Of a stretch of 64,000 bases of DNA, positions 1 through 14,300 are shown one piece after another; the stretch's first letter is position 1, and every line of letters begins with the position of its first letter. The translations under genes were made by a program, and so were the position numbers. The stretch spans positions 31,396,983 to 31,460,982 of the forward strand of contig NC_034412.1 in assembly GCF_002078875.1 (NCBI RefSeq), written 5' to 3'. This DNA comes from Numida meleagris. Lineage: Eukaryota > Chordata > Aves > Galliformes > Numididae. The notes under the pieces were generated by a model. The model did no database searches. It saw only the letters and a list, made by a program, of their open reading frames with translations, and was not told the origin of the DNA.

Positions 1-606
1 ATTAAGAAAACTCATATAAAAACTTTGGTTTGTTTCTGTTTGTCCTCGGTATTTAGTCTATCAGACTAACTATTGTATTTTTTCTTTTAAAGAGGTACAT
101 TCCTGTTCCCTTGAATGTTGGAAAAAAACAACTTCATTCAAATATAAGACAGTTCACACTAAAATGTGCATTTACACTCAAAGCTACAAATGCTGGCATG
201 TCAGTAGTCACATTGCACTGGTACTTTAGTGATCAGATAAAAAAAAAATAGGATTGTAGGAAAAATAGTCAGAAAGGTCAGGAAATAATCACATGATGAA
301 AATTTTCAATCTGAATTAATGAAATGGCGGTGAATTGTGAGCTAACTCACAAAAGCTGTGTACAATGTCTAGAAAATTAGAAAAAAAATTGTTCATCTAA
401 TCATTTGGTAGATCTTTTTCCAAAGAATGGGTATCTTTAGCAGAAATGATGATGTACAGATGTACAGAAATTATAAATACTTCAACATTTTAATTACCTT
501 CACTGGATGTTTCTATAAATTACATTGTTTGACTCTAATAATACAGTTGAATATCGTTCTTATTGATATATGCAGCTTAAAGACAAGAAAGATATTAAAG
601 AAGAGC
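1..606. other. Unassigned AT-rich sequence
   Basis: No convincing gene, RNA or repeat boundary is visible. Short A-runs and chance open frames only. The right edge meets the 3' end of a reverse-oriented CR1 copy. Confidence 0.5.
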
Positions 607-1370
607 AATAGAATAGAACATTTCAGTTGGAAGGGACCTACAAAGCTCATCTAATCCAACTGCCTGACCACTTCAAGACTAACCAAAAATTAAAGCATAT
701 CAAGTTCAAGACCTCTTGAACACTGACAGGCATGGGACACCAAGCACCTCTCTAGGAAGCATGTTCTAGTGTCTGACCATCCTCAAGGTAAATACATTTT
801 TCCTGCTATCCAGACCGAAACTTCCACGGTGCAGCTTTGTTCTGTTCCTATGCATCCTTTCATCAGTTACAAGGGAGATCAGTTTCTCCCTCTTCATTTC
901 CCCACCTCAGGAATTTGTAGAGATTACGGAAATCACCTCTTAGCTCCCAGTTTGCTGGTACCAGTAAACTTGCTGAGGATGAATTCCACTAGCGCATCTA
1001 GATTATTGATAAAAATCTAGATCATTGTTGATCAATGCCAGCCCTAGAGTTGAGCCCTGGGGGACACCATTTGTGACAGTGCACAAGCCAGGTGCAGCCC
1101 CATTCATTGCAACCCACTGAGCTCTGCTGCTAAGCAAGCTCATCATCCAGACTCACATGATAGAAGGATACTGTGAGGGACTGTAGCAAAGGCCTTACTA
1201 AAACTAACTTGCGATGATAGAAGAAGATCAAATTAACTAAGGCAGGGTATTCCCTTCATGAACTCAGGCTGACTATGCTTGACTATAGTTTTGTTCTTTA
1301 ACAGCTTTCCAGTGGCACCAAGGATAATCTCCATAAATTTTCCAGGTACTGAGGTTAGACTGTCTTCACT
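607..1370 (-). mobile_element. Degraded CR1 LINE fragment, minus strand
   Basis: Read on the minus strand, the segment begins with reverse-transcriptase-like coding remnants (about 1370 to 1020, with a trace of the PQG-type motif around 1050) and passes into a CR1 3' untranslated region. It finishes near 607 with the usual tail in which a phrase like 'GGTCCCTTCCAACTGAAATG' precedes short ATTCTAT repeats. Frames are broken by stops and small gaps, so the copy is dead and old. CR1 is the dominant LINE of birds. The 5' limit is approximate because it fades into unassigned sequence. Confidence in family is good; subfamily not determined. Confidence 0.75.
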
Positions 1371-2350
1371 GAAATGAAAAAAGTATGGTTTCTGCCAGTT
1401 CTATCAGGGAAGATGTCTGCATATGGCCTGCTGAAAAACCTTCTTCAAATATTAGAGAACACCTTAACAGAAGAAAGTAAAAGAGAAATTATAAGAACAT
1501 TTTGAAGGCAATGTGAAGCATTGAGTGTTACAGTCAGCTGTCTACTGAGACATAACTTAAGCAGTAGAAAGAGTAGATTCAAAAGTGACACGGATTACTC
1601 ATTATTAAAAATTAGCAAATAAGACCTTTGTCATTCATTTGTTCTATAGCGTTCTGGAAAAAATACTAATAATACTAATATCTCTTTTATCTAATGAGAT
1701 TCCTTTTGTGAAGTTGTTTGGCTGCTTTCTCAGAGCTCTTCAAAGGGCAATGTAAATTTAGGAAATCTATGAACATTTATTTCAGACAAATATGCTTGAA
1801 TTCATACATGACATTCTGAGCTATATTATTACTTGAAAAGCTGCTAGTACTCAGATAGATGATGCCCTTTTCTATAATCATGTACACTAAAATCTTTCCA
1901 AGATAGATGGTGTATGAAATGGTCACTTTTGTGTATTGCCCCAAGCCCAGCATAATCTGTTAAATATTATTTCAAAAAGGCTGTCCCTGAGTTCAGCATT
2001 GGAGGAATAAACAATCCAAAGAAACACTAACCTGTTTCCAGGAAAAGAGGGAACTGCTGTGTTACATCTAACTTGTTTAAATAAACAGAACAGCATTACA
2101 AGCATGGTCAAAGCAATCAACCATCATGACTATAGCCTCTCAGGGATAAAGGTGAGATCTGTGATCACTGAACTCTCTTGCTTAATCACCTAGGCTGCTC
2201 TGTGTCCTCTGGCTAATCATATTATGTTAGTTTCATCTCAGCCTGCCAGATTATTCCATGACTGCAGAAGGCAGTGGTGGGATAACTGTTCTGTTTCCTT
2301 CCAGACTCAAGGAAAATAATAAATAGATAATTGTAGTCAAAGTCTTTCAA

Positions 2351-2383
<33 letters not shown>

Positions 2384-5300
2384 AAAGAGTTTGTTTTTGA
2401 TAGAGAAATGAAGATGTAGCATGGAATGAAGCTGGGATGATAGTATTCATTCCTAGAGGTGAGGAGTGGAAGTGTTAATGTCAGTGTGGGTGATATTTCT
2501 TTGCTGATGTTCAAAGACTCCCAGTAAAATTCTCGAAAGAGCACCACAAATATATTCAGCTTTGCCATGGCCTTTCACAAAGGGAAAATGAAAAAAAGAC
2601 CAGAAGCACTGGTCCTTCAGGTGAGATTACTTATTCCTCTTATCCCTTCATCAGAGGAATTCCTCTTCCACCTCCAAAACTCTGTCAGTTCTGCACAATA
2701 CGTACAGTTAGCGAGGCATGCCTACCAGCCTCCTTGCCCTGAATTACACACTTGCATATAAACTACTATGAAAAGTAATAGCTTGTAACTGCAAGTGTTC
2801 CCTCACTACAGCCAAAGGGGTTCTGATAATGAAGCATTTTCTTCTACAGATGTTTAAAGGATAGGTGATGATAAAAGATGGGCAAAATAAAATATGGATT
2901 TTGTCTTAGTTTTCTGAAAAAAAAAATAGTTTGGAGGATTTGATTCTGCAGCTTTCTCTTATTTGCCTCCACTTAAAGTAACATATTCTCAACTTTTCTC
3001 AGTATCAGTTATCTCTCCAATTCAGTTGGGAGTGATCAAAAGAGACTTTTTGAGGATTTCTCTTTCTGGACACTTTTAGGAAAGGCAATTTGTTAACTTT
3101 ATAGGTCTACATATCAAGAATTCACAGGAATACCCCAAGGAAGTCTAGGATCTACGTAAACAAGCTCCACTGATTATATTTGTTCCTTCATTCTACCATT
3201 GCTAAAGATGTTTTATCAACATGATAACTTATAGAATAGTATTGTCAATTGATAAAAATCTGCTTTACATGAAATACTAAGGAATTAGCATATAAATAGG
3301 TTTTTATATTTAAATGCCCTGTGGGTGAATGTAATCCAATATCCCCCAGAAATCAAAATTCTGAACCGTCTCATTTAAAGTTTTCCTGCTAAAAATAAGG
3401 TGAAGGTGGACAGCTTTTGATTAACATGACATTCCTTTCTGGAGAGTGCTTACAAGACCAACAAATCACAATTCAATTAAACTGTGCCCTGAACAGTACT
3501 TTCCCTGTATTCTTTGCAGTTTCTTTTTCTGGCATTCACACTTACCCTATTTTTTTCTGGATTAATTTGGCAAGACTTTGCATGTAAAGTCCCATGAGAG
3601 AGACAAATGAGAAGCATTTTAAAAACTTGATTGCAGATCTTGCCGCTTAAGATACAGGCATTATCCCATGCCTGCCATTATGTCAGCTGGCTCCTTAACA
3701 ATGACATAAAGAAGTAACAATTAGGCTGTATTTACATTTCTCTAGTGGCATTGTTTGCTCCCCTATAATTAAAGGAGCTGCCAGCTTTTCAATTATGAAC
3801 TCCTATTTTTAGGGCAGTTAGAATTTAACATGTAAACCCGCATGAGGGCTTTTCAAGAAGTGAAGCCCCGTCCACTGTGAGTGTGGCTATGCAGATGACA
3901 ACCTGATTAATGCCAAGAGGCTGCTGCCTAACCAGCCAAGTGCTTGGGAAGCTAGGGTAGCTCCAGACCCTGATTTAACCAAAGTGGGTTGCACTTATGT
4001 GCACCAAAGTACTGCTGCATGTACTGCAACCCATTCGCAGCTAGTGGCCACTCTTTGGCATGGTAGATGGGCAGCGTCACTCATGCACTCTCAGGAACAT
4101 ATGTCTTCTTGCTGCTCACAAGCTCTTCTCCAGCTTGTACCCTCCCGCCTTCAGCTGTAAACTATTCAATTTAAATTTGCAAGGCACATGAATGTGCACA
4201 TATACTTACCTTGAATTAAGTAGGCTATAATGCATTCCTCTTGAAGAGTGCTCTTTGCAGCAGCTGCTTCTTTCCTATTGAGAGGCAGCCACTGCCTACA
4301 GACATGACTGAGTAAAGCCCCATGTGCCGAAACACTCACTGCATGCTCTGCAGGAGCTTCCTTGGTTGTATCTTGAAGATCTTTGATTTCCTAGCCATCT
4401 GACCAAAACTACTTATCATGGCAGGCACTGGGATATCCTTCAGACCTAACACAGAGTTATTCATAGACTGTATTAAAATTTACTTTGATCATTAACATTG
4501 ATTTTCAGAAAAGAAATTAATATTTCTGAAATGTAGGAAATATATATAAGTTAAGGTTTTAAAAGGGTATGCTGGAAGATGTGAGTATCTATATGCTGAC
4601 TTTCTCATCAATGACAGATTAAGAAGAAAAGTTCACATGAGATAGGTCATAGCAAACACACTGGATATGCAGGGTTTGGGTTTTTTCCAGCATCACAGGA
4701 TAATTTGAGAAAAATATCCATGAGAAAGCTATCTTCACCAGGGCAAGTATTTTAATGTGACATGACCGCTACATACAAATTTTAAAACTAAATGAAATCA
4801 TATCAGTTGAATTAATGTCCTGAAAATGTTTAGGTGTCACAAAGTAAATCTAAGTGGAAAACCAGCGGCCAAGGAGAGATCTTAGCAAATTTCCATCAAG
4901 GTGTTTTCTAAAATGAATCACATTCAGCATCTTTCTTCAGCTTCATTAGGCCATCAGATACTAGGGTCTGTGATGCACCCTGCATGGATTCCTTTAAATG
5001 GATGCAAAGCATGACATACATCTTTAATCTTTGAGTCTATATTAATGCTTTTTTCACTAGGTATGTGCTGTGTGTACTGGGAGCACTCAAGCTTTGATTA
5101 AACTAAATTCAATCCCCGAGACTTTCTAATGAACTGTAAAAACTCACTCTAATTTACATTCAAACATCACTATGCTCTCTGTACTGTAATTACATTAGTA
5201 ATGATCTATCTGAAGGCTTCTTAAGTTTTATGGGACTTTTACTTCTAATTATAAAAATATGGAAAAGAGATAAGGGAGAGAAAAAACAGAAATAAGAAAG

Positions 5301-8300
5301 GATGGAAATTAAAAAAAAAAAGACAGCTAGGAGAGAACAGAAGAGAATCTGAAAAGACAGCAAGAGCAGTGGGAACTGCAGTAGCATTGCAATGTAATAA
5401 AATTCTAAAGCCTTGTCAAAACCACTTTCTTGCATAGGTAAATTAAAATATCAGAAAAAAAAAACAGGAAAATCATATTGTTTTATGAAAGTAACAACAT
5501 TTCCATTTCAAATTCAGGTCATGAGAGAATAAATGTAGAGTGTTTTGTTTTGTTTTCTTTTCCATCCTGTTCTGTGAGCTGTATGAATGCTACCTTTTAG
5601 AAGCTACAAGGATTTAAGTTCTAGCTGGCTATAAAATTACCTCAATTTTAAGTCAAGCTCCTGGGATAGGTTTAAAATGCTAATCTGTTGGGTTTTTTTC
5701 CTCTTAGCATTTGATGAACAATTTCTCATGCTCATTTCAATGTGAAGCAATGTCAAAGTGTTCAAAATACAAGCGTTTCAATTCTAAACATATCCCTGGA
5801 GATATCACTGATATCTAGGTAATTTTTTATCCAGTTAGGATTTGAATTGTAACTCTTCGTGGTTTTTGAATCAAAAATTGAATACAAATAGTAATAGTTC
5901 TTACGGTATCTTGGCAGGTTAATGTAGTATGTCACATCATATTTGTGTCCCGTGGTACAACATACAATACACACAGAATTGCATTGTTATTTACAATTTT
6001 TCTAGTGCCTTATGATGTGCATTGTGCTGCAGAAACAGGAATTAAATATTAACGTAATTGCCAGAATAGTAGCCTTTTCCAGCTCTTTGTCAAGTAAAAG
6101 GATAGAAATTCCATACATAGTATTAATTTTTATTTTTTTCCCCTCTCCTATAGAAAGTTCTCTCTCCTTTCTTAATTTTTATTTAAACACACACAGATAG
6201 ATTAGGCTTTATTTTGAAATGGGTTTTCTTATTCTGTAGTTGTCTTTTACTCAAGACTTTTCTGGAGCAGTTGTTTAAAGAAATACTTTTCTGAATTAAC
6301 ATTTGGGAGTTGTTTTCCGGTAAACCCTTTGTAAATATGACATAAGTACTCTCATAACAAACAAACAAACAAAATCAGTGAAAAGAAAAAAAGAAGATCT
6401 TATTTTGATAATATTCTTTTTTTTTTTTCGTTGATATTATTTTGCTCTGAGTGATTTGTCCTGTTAATTCCTATTACCATTTACCAGGAAACAAAGCTTG
6501 AGTATCAACAGATCCTACTTTCTCAAATTCTTTATTGCATTTTCATTTTCTTAAACCTTGTCAGTGAAAAAGGTTTTTATTTTTATGACAATAAGATAGG
6601 ATAAGGAAAAACATTCAGTGTCTCAGCAGGGGTTTAAGTGGAAGTTGTCACAGTCAAAGGGACTGACAAAGAAAGTGAACACAGCTATGGAATGTTAGGT
6701 GGATGAGAAGATGAACATATGAAATGGGAAGACAATGTAAATAATTAACAATAATAACTTGTGTGTAAATACTGTGTGGCTGAAATATAAGGCGGGCTGC
6801 TACCCTCAGGCACTTACAAGCTTTAAGACATTGGGCTGCAAGTATTGGTAAATAAAAAGTTCAGGGAGAATGATTATCACCATATAACATCTAGTTGGAA
6901 GCTGGCATATTGAAAATTCCATTATGTTTTCAGCCGTATTTAAAAAAATGAAAAATGAGTAAACTGAGTACAAATGCTCAGTCAAAGATATGAGGGAGAT
7001 GATGACGTTAAAAGGGCAGCCAGAAGCGCTTGCAGGAAAAAGGGACTTGGTGATAGCCGAGGAAGGTAGAACCAGCACTAGGAGGTGGTTTTAGGAAAGA
7101 CTGCCTGAGGAAATTATTTCATGTAGGATTTTTTTGGATTATGGAAAGAGGAAATGAAACGCAGGAAAACTGCAAGCACAATATGAGAGAAAATTACTTG
7201 CTTGCGGTTGTGGTTAGAGAAGAAACCGGAGCAAGATCTCACTGAAGGGCTGATACAGCAATAGGATTGGAAAACTGTGCTTTTCTGCAAACAAATGGAT
7301 GATCTTGAGTTGAAGAACAGTTGTATGAAGTAAGAGATAGTGAAGGGTGGACGAGAGTACCAGTAGTATCAGAAAGGAATGACTCTGGAAGTAGTGGCCT
7401 CAGGTCTCTGTTACATATGTCTGTATTTAAGTCCGGTGTATCTTCACTGGAAAGAATGGAAGTACATGGGTATAAGTGTCACTTTATAAAGGACTTTTAT
7501 AAAAAATCCTAAATCCTAATTTAGTTTTCTTTATGCTATAAAGAACTGAGGAATGCTATAATCTGAAGAAAGCACTGGGAGGAATTAATACACCTTGTCA
7601 TGAGAAGGCTATTAGAAGCTAGGGAAGAAATAGGTTAAATTAAATTAATGTTGCACAGAGGTAAAATATTAATAATAATAATCTGATTTAAAAAAAATTC
7701 AGACTAGGTTGCTTCTATGAGTAATGAAGTGAAAAAAATGAAGACTGGTAAGATTCTTATGCTTTGAGTATACATTTCTGTTCCATGTATCGTTAAAAAA
7801 GAGGAAGTTAGTTTTAAGTATAAATAATAACAATTCCTAAATGCCTTTCAGTGTCACTTTAAGTTAGTGTTGGGAATTTATCTGTTGAAGTCCAGAGAAG
7901 ACTGCAGCAATAGATGCCTTTTCTTCAACTCTGCTGAAGTCATTTACAACAGTCTTTGCAATTGGCTTCATTTCTTTAAGGCGACAGTGTCCTTTTTATA
8001 GCTATTACCATACATCATTATGTAATTTTGTAGTGCCATATGGAAGGATAAATGACAACATGCACTTTCATTGAGGCCAAAATAAATACTAGTTACTGGC
8101 AGATGCATTTAGTGCATCCCTATTCTTATGTCTTTGGGAATAAAGAAAAGATGAAACTCCTTGTCTAAACAATTAAGAAAAAAAGAAGAGTAAAAAAAGA
8201 GAAAAAGAAAAGTAGCAATAACATTATCCTGAAATCCACATACAAATAGAAATCAAATTTTTGTACAAATATGAATTTGTCTCAGAGACACCCATATTTC

Positions 8301-11300
8301 ATGAACAAATACCAGTAGTTTTTATACTGATAAGTTGCGATTTATGGTTTGAATAATAAGAACAGAAAAATAATTTGAATTGGCAGCAACAACTTCTACC
8401 TTCAACTTGAGTGGATTTGGTAAAACCTCAAAGTCCAGACTTATGATTCTCTTGAGATCTTAGACACATTGCTTAAGAGACCAAGAACAGACATCAGAAC
8501 GTAAAACAAGGCCTTAATTAAAGGATTTTTTTTAAAATAAAGCTCTTAATACGTGAAATCAGGGAAAAATTAGATGTTCTATTGAAGTAAGCACAGGTCA
8601 ATGGCAAGTTGAGAAAAATACCTTGTTCTTCAGGTATTTTGAAGACTTTTCAACCTTTATCTGCAGTAGTAGATACCACCCAAAAGGCAGCTTATGACAG
8701 TAATGCTTTTGAAATTCCTGATTTTTTTCTTCACACTGTAGAGAGCTGAGAAATGCTATACTTCATATAAGAAAAAGATAAATTCAGTGCTTGAATTCAA
8801 TCATTCAAGGCTGAAGATAATGACTTTTTATGGTGCTGTGGTCCAAAGCACGTGACTGAAATATGGGAACAAACAACTGAGGGAGAGAGAAATATTACTG
8901 CAAAAAAATCAAGACAAAGACCATGGAAGAGCAGTTTGATTTTGAGCCAAACAACCACCCCGAAATCACCCAGCTCAAAGAGGAGAATATGTAATGGATT
9001 TTATGAAAGATAGATTTCGGATCTCAAGTGTGGTAGGCATGGCTGAGGATCCTAAGTGCTCTATGTCGAGAAGACATTGCAAAACTGTATCTGGGACTTG
9101 AAACTGAAGTTCTTAAAAAGAGGCTGAGAGTCCATAGCAAAGGCAAGATTTGTATTTGCATGAATGAAATTAGAACTGTGATGGACTGTGTTGTAAAACA
9201 TTTGCTAGTGTTGGTAGATGGAGGAAAGCTGCACCTCAGCTCAGAGGAATTCTACACAGGAAGAATGAAAGGATGATTCTGCAATGCAGAGTATGTTCAT
9301 AAAGTATATGGGACATTAAATTTCTAAAAAGGTTGGAAATGTATTGTTGTATTAGAAGCTGTAATATTAGTAGCAAACGATAGCCAGAAATGCTAGGAGA
9401 TAAACCAATACATTCTGGTGATCTTCAGCCTACCAAATAAAAATATTAGTAGATGAAAGATAAGTATTCAGTTGAAAATTGTATCAGTTTTAATAATACC
9501 AGTAAACATAGAAAAATGGTATTTCTGGCTAGCTTTTTCATGATATTTTCCTAATAGGTTATCCTAATATTCTTCTTACACATGGTTGTTTCAAACAAGA
9601 GAAGTGACATTGCCATTACTTTTCAGAAAGGCAACTGCTTAGAAGAAAAAGAATTGCTTCAATGAATACAACCTTAAACCACCTTAGGTGGCAAAGATAT
9701 ATAAGCAAACAATGTTAAGCACAGAACTGTTCTGGTTTTCTACACTTTTAAGCACACTAAATCTTCTGAAACAACCCTTTCCAGAATTCTTCTGGATAGA
9801 GGATGCAGATGTTTAGACTACTCATGTACAAGCTGCGTCCACTGGGATGCTGTAAGGGAATAAAGCCCACATGAGACTCTGGAGGGCGTGGGCCATCCCA
9901 ACCTGGATAATCACAAATTTAGTCTTGACAACGGCTTCCAGGATGCTTGCTCTAGTCAGTGCGGGCCTGTGCACGTTATTAAAGCCTACTCAAGCTGCGC
10001 TTGGGTTAAGAACTTTTAGTTGCTATTTTTACATTTATAATTTTCAGTAGTGCTTTTTTCCAAGCAGTGCTCTAATCATGACTGATATGACTATGAGTTA
10101 ATTTAATATCTTAAGTCAATTTCATAATAGTCACAATAAACAGTAATGTAATTTTTCATTTTTGATTCTAAATATTTTTTATCTTTTTCTTCCTGTTTAA
10201 TGGTGAGTTCCTGTGTGTTTAAAACTGTGTTTCGTAATCCTCAGTAATGGGAAACATCTGGCAGACTCCTACCATTTATTCTGAAACTAAGCTTACAAAA
10301 ATCTTTGTTTCTTTTTAGCGCTTAGGCAAGTGGCTTTGCCAAGGCATGAAATGGAGTCAGAAAGACTTATTTCCCAGTAAGCTATAATACCATTGAGACT
10401 GACATTGTGTTTTAACTGCATATCTCAGAGCTGCTGGTGGGACAAATGGATCATGATACGATTTTTATGCTTTCTTTGTTGGTTTATGGATTTGTTCTGG
10501 AGCAAGGCAACCCATTTTCTAAGTCAAATTATCAGTCCGACTGAGAGCACGAAATATCTCTGAGAGACCAGATTTGAATAAGATTCTAGTATAATCTAGG
10601 TATAATAGCCCAGTCAGAACATATATTGCAAGCATCTTGCCTTTCAGGTTTGATTTATAGATTCAAGCTAAAGAAAATTCTGCATAGAATAAAGTTTGTA
10701 TGTAATAAATAGTGTAATATTTGTGCAAATTAGTTTTTGGTAGATATATTTTTACATCTCCATCTTTAGGTATTATGTGAATTCTATTCTATGTGAAGTC
10801 TACTCTCTATCTTAAAACTAATTAAAAAACCCTGCTCAAGTGGAGGAAGGAGTAATTTAAATCAGAAAGACATTCTATCTGTATCTATACAGTAATGATT
10901 GAATAACAACAAGGACAGTATAAAATCAGAAAGACATGACATCTTTGAAGGTTATATGTTACTAATGTATCTGTTTGACTAACTTGATACGACTCACACT
11001 TCTCATAAAAAGATTTGTCATTCTGTCAATTGCATTTCAGCTGCATTAAGTGATAAAGCTGGTAAACTCTCTATTAATTGTTGGAAAGAACATGTGATTG
11101 TGTGACTGAATTCTGGAAATACTGACTAAACATTTTTTCATATTTTTATAGTGGGTTAAACGGAGTGATAAGTATCTCTAATTTTAAAATTTCAGTTTCA
11201 GAAAGATTAAAAGCATAGAATTACTCCATAAATTCTCAAGTATAACATAAACTGGGTGCAAGATGACTTTCTGAGATGAAGATTTCAAACTGGGAAAAGA

Positions 11301-14300
11301 ATAATTTTAGTTACTGCCTTTTGTAAATAAGCCATGCAAAAGACAAGTAGGTGACTGCTAGTTTAGTTGAAGCTAATGCCAGATATTTTTCAACCAAGTT
11401 TTTTCCTCTGAACTAGTTCGAGGTAAAAATTGTCTTTAAAGTCAACCTTATTCCCATCCTGCATTTCTACATAATTCAAATTAAAAACAGTAAATATAAT
11501 GAAATAGCTGTTTTCTACTGTGATTGCTAATTCCAAATTATTCCATAACATTTAACTTGGTTAACCGAATAATTGAAAGTTAGCTTCAGTAACTGTCTGA
11601 AAATAGGTTTTGCAGTATGGAGAGTGGCAGGCTGGAATGATCTACAGTGTTGGAGAAAAAGATACAGAAAGGTACCGTGCCTTCATGGTGCGTTTGTCAA
11701 ATAATTCCCTAGAACTATTATACCAATTGTACAACATCAATACAAAAAAATATTCAAGTGAAAAAAATCATTATACTGAATATACTGAATATAGGTATAT
11801 TACAAGGGTATAATCAAGCAATATGAGGAAATAATAGTACCCTCACCAGCTGACATAGTTCCTCGAGGAACTGATTCAGTAATATTTTTGCATATTGCAT
11901 TAGATACTGCTTTGGTCAGTTAGCCTCATCACAGCCAGACCAGTGATTAAAACTGCGCTTAGATAGGAAGGATTCCTGCTGGTGGTATATTTTGGAGGAA
12001 AATTATTGTCTTTAGGAGCCATACTTGATGCGAATGTTATTGAAATTACAACATAGCAAATCATACCCATGGCCCCAAGTAGGCAGAAATTCAGTAGGGA
12101 AAAGGAAGACGGGATATAAAACTGTGGCTTGGCTAGGAAGGGAGGTAAAGTGCCCTGGTGACTTTGAGACATACAGGATCTACTCAAAGGGTTAAAGAGT
12201 GTTATAAATCCCCATGCCTCAGAAAGCTGGTAAGGGAGAATCTCCCTCTTCATGTCTGTGAGTAACAGAAAGACCTATTTTAATGTATCAATCTGAGATT
12301 GACCAGGAACCTGTTTTTTAAACATTTATCTGTATATACCTTGCAATGATTTTATTTTGCTCTGCAAAATTCAGGTGCCTTGGAAGAATTAGAAAAGAAA
12401 AATAGGCAAAGTCATTATTTATCAAATACAACTTACTACCAACGAAACTTTGCTTTCTTTAAAAATGAAAACAGAGCAGCTTATGAACTTGAAAGACCTA
12501 TGCATTATTTTATGATGTGGAATATGCTCACGTGCAAAATAGTTTATTCGTAGTGAAAACAGCTGGATTATTTTGGACAAAAAAAAAAAAAAAAAGAGAT
12601 GCCTTTCATGAAGTAGAGGAGAAGAACATTTATCTCTTGCTCAATTTCCAATCAACCATAGGGTTTTTACCATAAGTAGACATGCTCATGGTAGGACGAG
12701 ACCTTGAGTATGATGCTGTACTGCTTTGATGTAACATAAGGACTAGGAAGGTCTCTGTATTGCTAAATTGATCATTTTAATGGCTTTTGACTGTTAATCT
12801 GCCTTCTGCTCTCCCTTCTTTCTCTAGAAATTTTAAATATATTCCCTGTTTTTACAAGTTTTTTTTATATCTGACTTGAGCTATTATTCAAGATTTGTGC
12901 TTGTGCTCACTTACTAATTGCAGTAACCATAAAAACCTCTTACTAACTGCAAATTAGCTATCATTGTACTCGGTTGTTAGAAATTACTGAAGCATTACTC
13001 AATTTATGAGATCTGCAAGGATATAAACTTAAATACTTTAAAGAACTTATAACCAGTCCAGTAGCATTCATCATAACGTGCTCATCAGGTAGCTTATTAC
13101 ACCACCTGTTACATTTATTCTCTTCCTATAAATCTACGTAAGTAATTATTGTATCTTTAAACTGTGGCATATACCATTTCATAGCAGCCCATTTACACAC
13201 TTCCAAAAGCATAAGTGTTGTAGGTCTGGATTTATGATTTATAACTTCATTCAAGGCAATGATGGGATAATCGTTCAATTAAAAGTCACCTATCAAAACA
13301 AAAACTGACATGTTTCATATGGCAAAATCTTGTCCTGACAACACAAGCTGCCTGGCAAAATGATGAATTGTTACTCTGTAAGAAGCAGAATTATAACCTA
13401 GAGTTCACTTCTTGCAGTTTAATTAGGCAGTCAGAGATCCATCAGTGAACTTGGACTCTGATACTGTTGAAAGAAATATATATCAAGTCATAAATCAGGT
13501 CACTGGTAGGTGGGTGTTCGGGTTTGTTTTTTTTTAACCTCACCTCTACGGGTAAAAGATTGATTCATAAAATTTGGATAGATTTAGTACAATGCACTGA
13601 AGAGAAATAGATAAAAAGATTAGTATAAATATTCCTGTCTGCCTTAATGACTACACAAAAAAGACAAAAACTTCCCTGTTACAAGAATTTGCATTAGGGC
13701 GACAAAACAGCTTGAACTGATAAGAAATGTGAAGAAACAGTAAATCAGCAAAACATCACATAGTGAAATGGAGTCTGGATTGCTGAGTTGTTATATGATT
13801 AGTTTTAATAATGCAGAGATGATATACAGTGGGGTTAGCACAGATTTGAAACTTCTGCTAATGAATGTTTCAAGTGATTTCTAGCTTAAATATTCTTGGA
13901 TATAAATTTTTTGGCTTTGCATTTGAAGATATTTCAAGGTTATTTCCGGAGTAACGGATGAAGGAAGCAACTGTCTAGTCTTAGCAACATTTAGCTCTGT
14001 CTTTCAGCTAAAGGTCCTTTGCCTTTAAGGCCACTATCATGTGCCGTGAAAGGCAAGAATGAAAAAAACAGCCAAAAGTTGTGAAAGCTAAATGAAGATA
14101 TTTACAGAAAGTATTTCAAAATCAGAGCTGTAAAGGAAGGCATTTGTGTATTTTTCCTGCGTAAAACTGGAAAACAATTTTTGGACATTTGTAGCCAAGT
14201 GTAAATGTGAAAGCTTTCCTTGCTTACAGTGGTGAGATCATCACAGTCAGTATGAGCATGCAAATGCTCAGCTCCTCTTAGTGGCAACTGTGTGTGTAAT

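Noticed and set aside
11900..12253. 117-codon minus-strand frame with a hydrophobic stretch
   Set aside because: No family recognised and no splice signals that support an exon; about this many codons are expected by chance in 64 kb.
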